Positions 26,601 to 37,503 of a DNA stretch of 64,000 nt are shown piece after piece. The stretch is from NCBI RefSeq assembly GCF_032854445.1, contig NC_088296.1:12498706-12562705 (forward strand). Direction: 5' to 3'. Position 1 is the stretch's first letter. Every line of letters starts with the position of its first letter. The notes beneath the pieces are model-generated. The model ran no database searches. It was not told the DNA's origin and saw only the letters and a list, made by a program, of their open reading frames with translations. A program made the position numbers and the translations under genes. This stretch comes from Liolophura sinensis (lineage: Eukaryota; Mollusca; Polyplacophora; Chitonida; Chitonidae).

Positions 26601-29600
26601 CACACCAGAGTAAGGATTGGGCCACTCAAGTAAGATGTGATCATACCAGAGTAAGGATTGGGTCACTCAAGTAAGATGTGATCATCCCAGCATGAGGACT
26701 GGGTCACTCAAGTAATATGTGATCATACCTGTGCGAGGATTGGGTACTCAAGTAAGATGTGATCATACCACAGTGACGATTGGGTCAATCAAGTAAGATG
26801 TGATCATACCAGCATGAGGATTGGCTCACTCAAGTAAGATGTGATCATACCAGTGTAAGGATTGGGTCACTTAAGTAAGATGTGATCATACCAATGCGAG
26901 GATTGGGTACTCAAGTAAGATGTGATAATACAAGCGTAAGGATTGGGTCACTCAAGTAAGATGTGATCATACCAGTGCGAGGATTGGGTACTCAAGTAAG
27001 ATGTGATAATACAAGCGTAAGGATTGGGTCACTCAAGTAAGATGTGATCATACCAGTGTGAGGATTGGGTACTCAAGTAAGATGTGATAATACAAGCATA
27101 AGGATTGGGTCACTCAAGTAAGATGTGATCATACCAGTGCGATGATTGGGCCACTCAAGTAAGATGTGATAATACAAGCGTAAGGATTGGGTCAATCAAG
27201 TAAGATGTGATCATACAAGCGTGAGGATTGGGTCACTCAAGAAAGATGTGATCATACCAGCGTAAGGATTGGGTCACTCAAGCAAGATGTGATCATACCA
27301 GTGTGAGGATTGGGTCACTCAAGTAAGATGTAATCATACCAGAGTGAGGATTGGGTCACTCAAATAAGATGTGATCATCCCAGCGTAAGGAATGGGTCAT
27401 TCACATAAGATAGGATCATAACAGTGTGAGGATTGAGTCACTCAAGTAAGATGTGATCATACCAGCAAAAGGATTGGGTCACTCAAGTAAGATGTGATCA
27501 TACCAGCATAAGGATTGGCTCACCCAAGTATGATATAATCATACCAGCGTAAGGATTGGGTCACTCAAGTAAGATGTGATCATACCACAGTGACGATTGG
27601 GTCAATCAAGTAAGATGTGATCATACCAGCATGAGGATTGGGTCACTCAAGAAAGATGTGATCATACCAGCATAAGGATTGGGTCACTCAAGCAAGATGT
27701 GATCATACCAGTGTGAGGATTGGGTCACTCAAGTAAGATGTAATCATACCAGAGTGAGGATTGGGTCACTCAAATAAGATGTGATCATCCCAGCGTAAGG
27801 ATTGGGTCATTCACATAAGATAGGATCATAACAGTGTGAGGATTGAGTCACTCAAGTAAGATGTGATCATACCAGCAAAAGGATTGGGTCACTCAAGTAA
27901 GATGTGATCATACCAGCATAAGGATTGGCTCACCCAAGTATGATATAATCATACCAGCGTAAGGATTGGGTCACTCAAGTAAGATGTGATCATACCACAG
28001 TGACGATTGGGTCAATCAAGTAAGATGTGATCATACCAGCATGAGGATTGGGTCACTCAAGTAAGATGTGATCATACCAGCGTGAGGATTGGGTCAATCA
28101 AGTAAGATGTGATCATACCACAGTGACGATTGGGTCAATCAAGTAAGATGTGATCATACCAGTGTGAGGATTGTGTCACTCAAGTAAGATGTGATCATAA
28201 CAGGATGAGGACTGGGTCACTCAAGTAATATGTGATCATATCAGCTTGAGAATTGGGTCACTCAAGTAAGATGTGATCATACCAGCATGAGGATTGGGTC
28301 ACTGAAGTACGATGTGATCATACCAGTGCGAGGATTGGGTCACTCAAGTAAGATGTGATAATACAAGCGTAAGGATTGGGTCAATCAAGTAAGATGTGAT
28401 CATACCAGCACGAGGATTGGGTCACTCGAGTAAGATGTGATCATACCACCATGAGGATTGGGCCACTCAAGCAAGATGTGATCATACCACAGTGACGATT
28501 GAGTCATTCAAGTAAGATGTGATCATACCAGTGTGAGGATTGGGCCACTCAAGTAAGATGTGATCATACCAGTGTGAGGATTGGGCCACTCAAGTAAGAT
28601 GTGATCATACCAGCATGAGGGCTAGGTCACTCAAGTAATATGTGATCATACCAGTGCGAGGATTGGGCCACTCAAGTAAGATGTGATAATACAAGCGTAA
28701 GGATTGGGTCAATCAAGTAAGATGTGATCATACCAGCACAAGGATTGGGTCACTCGAGTAAGATGTGATCACACCAGAGTGAGGATCGGGCCACTCAAGT
28801 AAGATGTGATCATACCAGAGTGAGGATTGGGTCACTTAAGTAAGATGTGATCATACCAGCATGAGGACTGGGTCGCTCAAGTAATATGTGATCATACCAG
28901 TGTGAGGATTGGGTCACTCAAGTAAGATGTGATCATACCAGAGTGAGGATTGGGTCAATCAAGTAATATGTGATCATACCAGAGCAAGGATTGGGTCACT
29001 CAAGTAATATGTGATCATACCAGCATGAGGATTGGGTTACTCAAGTAAGATGTGATCACACCAGAGTGAGGATTGGGTCAATCAAGCAAGATGTGATCAT
29101 ACCAGCATGAGGATTGGGTCAGTGAAGTGAGATGTGATCATACCAGAGTGAGAATTGGGTTACTCAAGTAAGATGTGATCATACCAGTGTGAGGATTGGG
29201 TCAATCATATAAGATGTGATCACACCAGAGTGAGGATTGGGTCAATCAAGTAAGATGTGATCATACCAGAGTGAGGATTGGGTCAATCAAGTACGATGTG
29301 ATCATACCAGTGTAAAGATTGGGTTACTCAAGTAAGATGTGATCATACCAGCGTAAGGATTGGGTCACTCAAGTAAGATGTGATCATACCAGTGTGAGGA
29401 TTGGGTTACTCAAGTAAGATGTGATCATACCAGTGTGAGGATTGGGTCAATCAAGTAAGATGTGATCATACTAGAATGAGGATTGGGTCAGTGAAGTGAG
29501 ATGTGATCATACCAGCATAAGGATTGGGTTACTCAAGTAAGATGTGATCATACCAGCAGAAGGATTGGGTCACTCAAGTAAGATGTGATCATACCAGCGT

Positions 29601-30064
29601 GAGGATTGGGTCAATCAAGTAAGATGTGATCATACCAGCGTGAGGATTGGGTCAATCAAGTAAGATGTGATCATACCACAGTGACGATTGGGTCAATCAA
29701 GTAAGATGTGATCATACCAGTGTGAGGATTGGGTCAGTGAAGTGAGATGTGATCATACCAGCGTAAGGATTGGGTTACTCAAGTAAGATGTGATCATACC
29801 AGGGTAAGGATTGGGTCACTCAAGTAAGATGTGATCATACCAGTGTGAGGATTGGGTCACTCAAGTAAGATGTGATCACACCAGTGTGAGGATTGGGTCA
29901 CTCAAGTAAGATGTGATCATACCAGAGTGAGGATTGGGTTACTCAAGTAAGATGTGATCACACCAGTGTGAGGATTGGGTCACTCAAGTAAGATGTGATC
30001 ATACCAGCGTAAGGATTGGGTCACTCAAGTAAGATATGATCACACCAGTGGGCGTTGAGTCACT
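20698..30064. repeat. 41-bp satellite array, about 9.4 kb
   Basis: Roughly 228 tandem units of about 41 bp, with core CACTCAAGTAAGATGTGATC followed by ATACCAGTGTGAGGATTGGG. Forty-bp variants (GGGTACTCAAG) tend to be followed by TGATAATACAAGC units. Rare marker units (CACATAAGATAGGATCATAA) recur at about 21.27, 22.29, 23.48, 24.71, 25.20, 26.30, 27.40 and 27.81 kb, showing higher-order repeats. No gene is embedded. Confidence 0.97.
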
Positions 30065-30830
30065 CAAATGAAGTGCTCCAATGAGCACTTTCGGCCAGGT
30101 TTGGACCTACAACAAAAAAGACTTCCACAGAATGCTTTTCACACATATTTTGATCAGTTTTATCATGAAGATTTACGCAGAAAAACCGGTTCCATTGAGA
30201 GCCTATTTAATAACATCCTCAAACAATAGAATCTTTAAAAAAAAAAGCACTATATTTGTAAGACTGAACAAAAAACAATATTCAACAATTTCAGACAGTT
30301 TCGTTTTTCAAAATTATAACTAAAATGCCCCATTTTCATCAGGTTTATATAGACATACATATGTTGCAAGGTTTTAACTTTGTAAAACAAAAATTAGCCT
30401 GTAAATTGTAAACAAAAACACCATTGATTCTGTTCACAGTAATACAATTAATCAATAATATAATTTGGCATGTATTACTCTTAACAATTAAACAAACAAT
30501 GCAACACTTTTCTTAATATATACAATCAGCAAAGATTTACAAACTTTCTTCACTGAAATCTGTTTAAAAATCTGTTCTGCTATAGTCATTTCTAAATCCA
30601 TCAAGATTTTTTTGAAAACGTAATAAATAATATTAATTAATACAGTAGTTGCTGGAATGATCAGTTAAAATAAAAAAAGACAATTCTCTACAACTTCTTG
30701 TGTCTTTAAATTAGCATTAATGTACACATTATATTTCATGATAGAGCTCAGTAAGTATGACAAGGTAAACCAAAAATCAACGTAAAAACAAAATTTCACC
30801 TGCAAGTTATATCACATACTGTAAATTGCA
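30065..30830. other. AT-rich spacer between arrays
   Basis: No convincing exon, SINE or RNA gene is seen. An open frame of 80 codons (30081-30323) has no recognisable domain and low-complexity composition. Confidence 0.6.
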
Positions 30831-30835
30831 GTAAT

Positions 30836-31087
30836 CTTTTGCACTTCAAACAGCACTTTTTGCTAACTTTTGCACTTCAAACAGCATTTTCTGCTAACTG
30901 TTGCACTTCAAACAACATTTCCGCTAACTTCTGCACTGCAAACAGCACTTCAAACAGCATTTTCTGCTAACTTTTGCACTTCAAACAGCACTTTCTGCTA
31001 ACTTTTGCACTTCAAACAGCATTTTCTGCTATCTTTTGCACTTTAAACAGCATTTTCTGCTAATTTTTGCACTTCAAACAGCATTTT
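30836..31087. repeat. 31-bp tandem repeat
   Basis: About eight units of TTTTGCACTTCAAACAGCAT followed by TTTCTGCTAAC, with some internal deletion near 30930. Confidence 0.9.
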
Positions 31088-31254
31088 CAACTTTTCCACT
31101 GGTATTTTGTACAAGTATAATATATGTATGAAAAGTTGTATCCTGGTGACTTGCACAGTCATGACCTTGTTTTGTTCCCTTGTTATAAAATGATTATCTG
31201 TTTTGTATAACTTGACATATAAAATAATACATGAAAAAATCATGTATAACTCAT

Positions 31255-34200
31255 AAAAAACATATACACCTCAGAATCAACACAGATTCAGCAATTAAAC
31301 AGTGTCAAAGTACTGGTACTTTGTTGCCGTCACGTACACATAAACCTCAGAATCAACACAGATTCAGCAATCACACAGTGTCAAAGTACCGGTACTTTGT
31401 GGCCTTTAGGTACACATAAACCTCAGAATCATCACAGATCCAGCAATCAAACAGTGTCAAAGTACCGGTACTTTCTGGCCTTCAGGTACACATACACTTG
31501 AGAATCATCACAGATTCAGCAATTAAACAGTATCAAAGTACTGGTACTTTGTGGCCTTCACGTACACATAAACCTCAGAATCAACACAGATTCAGCAATC
31601 AAACAGTGTCAAAGTACCGGTACTTTGTGGCCTTCACGTACACATAAACCTCAGAATCAACACAGATTCAGCAATCAAACAGTATCAAAGTACCGGTACT
31701 TTGTGGCCTTTAGGTACACATACACCTGAGAATCAACACAGATTCAGCAATCAAACAGTGTCAAAGTACCGGTACTTTCTGGCCTTCAGGTACACATACA
31801 CTTGAGAATCATCACAGATACAGTAATTAAACAGTATCAAAGTACTGCTACTTTGTGGCCTTCACGTACACATACACCTGAGAATCATCACAGATTCAGC
31901 AATCAAACAGGATCAAAGTACTGGTACTTTGTGGCCTTCAGGTACACATACACCTCAGAATCATCACAGATTCAGCAATCAAACAGTGTCAAAGTACCGG
32001 TACTTTGTGGCCTTCATGTACACATAAACCTCAGAATACAAACAGATTCAGCAATCAAACAGTGTCAAAGTATCAGTACTTTGTGGCCTTTAGGTACACA
32101 TAAACCTCAGAATCATCACAGATTCAGCAATCAAACAGTGTCAAAGTACCGGTACTTTGTGGCCTTCACGTACACATAAACCTCAGAATACAAACAGATT
32201 CAGCAATCAAACAGTGTCAAAGTATCAGTAATTTGTGGCCTTTAGGTACACATAAACCTCAGAATCAACACAGATTCAGTAATTAAACAGTGTCAAAGTA
32301 CTGCTACTTTGTGGCCTTCAGGTACACATACACCTCAGAATCATTACAGATTCAGCAATCAAACAGGATCAAAGTATCGGTACTTTGTGGCTTTCACGTA
32401 CACGTAAACCTCAGAATCAACACAGATTCAGGAATCAAACAGTGTCAAAGTATCGGTAATTTGTGGCCTTTAGGTACACATAAACCTCAGACCCAACACA
32501 GATTCAGTAATTAAACAGTGTCAAAGTACTGCTACTTTGTGGCCTTCAGGTACACATACACCTGAGAATCATTACAGATTCAGCAATCAAACAGGATCAA
32601 AGTATCGGTACTTTGTGGCCTTCACGTACACATAAACCTCAGAATACAAACAGATTCAGCAATCAAACAGTGTCAAAGTATCAGTACATTGTGGCCTTTA
32701 GGTACACATAAACCTCAGAATCATCACAGATTCAGCAATCAAACAGTGTCAAAGTATCAGTAATTTGTGGCCTTTAGGTACACATAAACCTCAGAATCAA
32801 CACAGATTCAGTAATTAAACAGTGTCAAAGTACTGCTACTTTGTGGCCTTCAGGTACACATACACCTGAGAATCATTACAGATTCAGCAATCAAACAGGA
32901 TCAAAGTATCGGTACTTTGTGGCCTTCACGTACACATAAACCTCAGAATCAACACAGATTCAGCAATCAAACAGTGTCAAAGTACCGGTAATTTGTGGCC
33001 TTTAGGTACACATAAACCTCAGAATCATCACAGATTCAGTAATTAAACAGTGTCAAAGTACTGCTACTTTGTGGCCTTCAGGTACACATACACCTCAGAA
33101 TCATTACAGTATCAGCAATCAAACAGGATCAAAGTATCGGTAATTTGTGGCCTTCATGTACACATACACCTCAGAATCAACACAGATTCAGCAATCAAAC
33201 AGTGTCAAAGTACCGGTACTTTGTGGCCTTCAGGTACACATACACCTCAGAATCATCACAGATTCAGCAATCAAACAGTGTCAAAGTACCAGTACTTTGT
33301 GGCCTTCAGGTACACATAAACCTCAGAATCAACACAGATTCAGCAATCAAACAGTGTCAAAGTACCGGTACTTTGTGGCCTTCAGGTACACATACACCTG
33401 AGAATCATCACAGGTTCAGCAATCAAACAGTGTCAAAGTATCGGTACTTTGTGGCCTTCATGTACACATACACCTCAGAATCATCACAGATTCAGCAATC
33501 AAACAGTGTCAAAGTACCGGTACTTTGTGGTCTTCAGGTACACATAAACCTCAGAATCAACACAGATTCAGCAATCAAACAGTGTCAAAGGACTGGTACT
33601 TTGTGGCCTTCAGGTACACATACACCTGAGAATCATCACAGATTCAGCAATCAAACAGTATCAAAGTATCGGTACTTTGTGGCCTTCAGGTACATATAAA
33701 CCTCAGAATCAACACAGATTCAGCAATCAAACAGTGTCAAAGTATCAGTACTTTGTGGCCTTCAGGTACACATACACCTGAGAATCAACACAGATTCAGC
33801 AATCAAACAGTATCAAAGTACCGGTACTTTGTGGCCTTCAGGTACACATAAACCTCAGAATCAACACAACTTCAGCAAATCAAACAGTATCAAAGTACCG
33901 GTACTTTGTGGCCTTCAGGTACACATACACCTGAGAATCATCACAGATTCAGCAATCAAACAGGATCGAAGTATCGGTACTTTGTGGCCTTCACGTACAC
34001 ATACACCTCAGAATCATCACAGATTCAGCAATCAAACAGTGTCAAAGTACCAGTACTTTGTGGCCTTCAGGTACACATAAACCTCAGAATCATCACAGAT
34101 CCAGCAATCAAACAGTGTCAAAGTACCGGTACTTTCTGGCCTTCAGGTACACATACACTTGAGAATCATCACAAATTCAGCAATCAAACAGGATCAAAGT

Positions 34201-36335
34201 ACCGGTACTTTCTGGCCTTCAGGTACACATACACCTGAGAATCACCACAGATTCAGTAATCAAACAGTATCAAAGTACCGGTACTTTGTGGCCTTCAGGT
34301 ACACATACACCTCAGAATCAACACAGATTCAGCAATCAAACAGGATTAAAGTACCAGTACTTTCTGGGCATTCAGGTACACATAAACCTGAGAATCAACA
34401 CAGATTCAGCAATCAAACAGTGTCAAAGTACCAGTACTTTGTGGCCTTCACGTACACATAAACCTCAGAATACAAACAGATTCAGCAATCAAACAGTATC
34501 AAAGTATCGGTACTTTGTGGCCTTCAGGTACACATAAACCTCAGAATCAACAAAGATTCAGCAATCAAACAGTATCAAAGTACCAGTACTTTGTGGCCTT
34601 CAGGTACACATAAACCTCAGAATCAACAAAGATTCAGCAATCAAACAGTATCAAAGTACCGGTACTTTGTGGCCTTCAGGTACACATACACCTGAGAATC
34701 ATCAGAGATTCAGCAATCAAACAGTGTCAAAGTACCGGTACTTTGTGGCCTTCAGGTACACATACACCTCAGAATCATTACAGATTCAGCAATCAGACAG
34801 TGTCAAAGTACCGGTACTTTGTTGCTGTCACGTACACATAAACCTCAGAATCAACACAGATTCAGCAATCAAACAGTGTCAAAGTACTGGTACTTTGTGG
34901 CCTTTACGTACACATACACCTGAGAATCATCAAAGATTCAGCAATCAAACAGTGTCAAAGTATCGGTACTTTGTGGCCTTCAGGTACACATACACCTGAG
35001 AATCATCACAGATTCAGCAATCAAACAGTGTCAAAGTACCGGTACCTTGTGGCCTTCAGGTACACATACACCTGAGAATCATCACAGATTCAGCAATCAA
35101 ACAGGATCAAAGTACCGGTACTTTGTGGCCTTCAGGTGCACATACACCTCAGAATCATCACAGATTCAGCAATCAAACAGTGTCAAAGTACCGGTACTTT
35201 GTGGCCTTCACGTACACATACACCTCAGAATCATCACAGATTCAGCAATCAAACAGTGTCAAAGTACCAGTACTTTGTGGCCTTCAGGTACACATAAACC
35301 TCAGAATCATCACAGATTCAGCAATCAAACAGTGTCAAAGTACCGGTACTTTGTGGCCTTCACGTACACATACACCTCAGAATCATCACAGATTCAGCAA
35401 TCAAACAGTGTCAAAGTACCGGTACTTTGTGGCCTTCACGTACACATACACCTCAGAATCATCACAGATTCAGCAATCAAACAGTGTCAAAGTATCGGTA
35501 CTTTGTGGCCTTCACGTACAGATACACCTCAGAATCATCACAGATTCAGCAATCAAACAGTGTCAAAGTACCGGTACTTTGTGGCCTTTAGATACACATA
35601 AACCTCAGAATCAACACAGATTCAGCAATCAAACAGTGTCAAAGTATCGGTACTTTGTGGCCTTCAGGTACACATACACCTCAGAATCATCACAGATTCA
35701 GCAATCAAACAGTGTCAAAGTATCGGTACTTTGTGGCCTTTAGATACACATACACCTCAGAATCATCACAGATTCAGCAATCAAACAGTGTCAAAGTACC
35801 AGTACTTTGTGGCCTTTAGATACACATAAACCTCAGAATCAACACAGATTCAGCAATCAAACAGTGTCAAAGTACCAGTACTTTGTGGCCTTCAGGTACA
35901 CATACACCTGAGAATCAACACAACTTCAGCAATCAAACAGTGTCAAAGTATCGGTACTTTGTGGCCTTTAGATACACATAAACCTCAGAATCAACACAGA
36001 TTCAGCAATCAAACAGGATCAAAGTACCGGTACTTTGTGGCCTTCAGGTACACATACACTTCAGAATCATCACAGATTCAGCAATCAAACAGTGTCAAAG
36101 TACCAGTACTTTGTGGCCTTCAGGTACACATACACCTCAGAATCAACACAGATTCAGCAATCAAACAGTGTCAAAGTACCGGTACTTTGTGGCCTTCACA
36201 TACACATAAACCTCAGAATCATCACAAATTCAGCAATCAAACAGTGTCAAAGTACCGGTACTTTGTGGCCTTCAGGTACATATAAACCTCAGAATCAACA
36301 CAGATTCAGCAATCAAACAGGATCAATGTACTGGT
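31255..36335. repeat. 76-bp tandem array, about 67 units, with a palindromic core
   Basis: Each unit contains AAAGTACCGGTACTTTGTGG, then CCTTCAGGTACACATA, CCTCAGAATCA and ACAGATTCAGCAATCAAACA. Many units keep the perfect 16-bp palindrome AAAGTACCGGTACTTT; others have TATCGG, TACCAG or TACTGG at its centre. The unit length is 1 mod 3 and stops are rare, so overlapping open frames of up to 206 codons run through it. These look like by-products of the repeat. Confidence 0.97.
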
Positions 36336-36725
36336 ACATATATTTGTCTGTTCAAAATTCCAAAACTAAACAAAAATGTTTAACAAATATATAAAGGAAT
36401 CGTTCTGAATAATCGTTATATTGCCTGTAGCTATAGGCAAATTATAAATTACCATTAAAAACCATATTAACACTAGCTACATGTATAATTGATTAAATTA
36501 GCATTTTCATAATTATGAATAAATAATGAAGGAGTCCTATAAATCGGTCAACATTCAAAACTTCTAAACATTTTGAATATAAAAAATATATTATCACATC
36601 CTTTCATTGCATACACTGGAGAGAGTTTACTGCTGTTTATTACTAACAGTACTTCTTTTCAAAATTGCACAAATTTCTAAATACAAAATCAGCATGCAAA
36701 CTTTGCTTGTTTTCTAACCATACAT
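36336..36725. other. AT-rich gap
   Basis: No exon or repeat recognised. A TTTATT at 36636-36641 would read AATAAA on the minus strand and could be a distal polyadenylation signal for the LRMDA-like gene, which is speculative. Confidence 0.4.
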
Positions 36726-37022
36726 TTATGTTAAGAAGAACACTTTAACAACATTGAGTACATGGTAATTACATGCTGTGAATAGTGCTGTGATAAACAC
36801 TTTAACAACGTTGAGTACATGGTAATTACATGCTGTGAATAGTGTGATGAGAAACACTTTGACAACGTTGAGTACATGGTAATTACATGTTGTGAATAGT
36901 GCGGTGAGAAACACTTTAACAACGCTGAGTACATGGTAATTACATGCTGTGAATAGTGCGGTGAGAAACACTTTAACAATGTTGAGTACCTGGTAATTAC
37001 TTGCTGTGAATAGAGCTGTGTT
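36726..37022. repeat. 57-bp tandem repeat, 5 units
   Basis: Units of AACACTTTAACAACGTTGAG, TACATGGTAATTACATGCTG and TGAATAGTGCGGTGAG at 57-58 bp spacing. Because 57 is a multiple of three, the minus strand stays open for 106 codons with a 19-residue period; no known domain is seen. Confidence 0.93.
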
Positions 37023-37109
37023 AAAATTTGATGGCAAGACACTCATCTGTAATAGATGTACTAAGAATTATACAGGTGAAAACAAGAAAGCAAATAGATA
37101 TCTATGACA

Positions 37110-37503
37110 TAGGATGATGTCTACTGAGGTCCACCACAATATCATGTCGCTCATGTCTATTGAGGTCCACTGAGGTCCACCACAATAACATGTGGATGAT
37201 GTCCACTGAGGTCCACCACAATATCATGTCGATGATGTCCACTGAGGTCCACCACAATATCATGTTGATGATGTCCACTGAGGTCCACCACAATATCATG
37301 TCGATGATGTCCACTGAGGTCCACCACAATATCATGTCGCTCATGTCTATTGAGGTCCACTGAGGTCCACCACAATATCATGCCGATGGTGTCCACTGAG
37401 GTCCACCACAATATCATGTCGCTCATGTCTATTGAGGTCCACTGAGGTCCACCACAATATCATGCCGATGGTGTCCACTGAGGTCCACCACAATATCATG
37501 TGG
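37110..37503. repeat. 36-bp tandem repeat overlapping the 3' end of the LRMDA-like gene
   Basis: Units contain CCACTGAGGTCCACCACAAT followed by ATCATGTCGATGATGT. A longer variant with CTCATGTCTATTGAGG recurs three times. The stop codon of the LRMDA-like gene (minus-strand TGA, 37496-37498) lies in the last unit, so the start of the 3' UTR is made of this repeat. Confidence 0.93.

Noticed and set aside
20698-30064. CRISPR-like array of short regular repeats
   Set aside because: The units are directly adjacent, with no unique spacers between constant repeats, and the setting is an animal genome. It is a satellite.
31255-36335. Repetitive proteins of up to 206 residues
   Set aside because: Overlapping frames of the same 76-bp repeat are open together, codon use follows the repeat, and no start context, splice signals or domain support coding.
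37102-37426. Repeat proteins ([11 protein letters not shown] period on the minus strand, [12 protein letters not shown] on the plus strand)
   Set aside because: Both strands of the 36-bp minisatellite are open because the unit is a multiple of three. The real gene signal here is only the last LRMDA-like exon at its edge.
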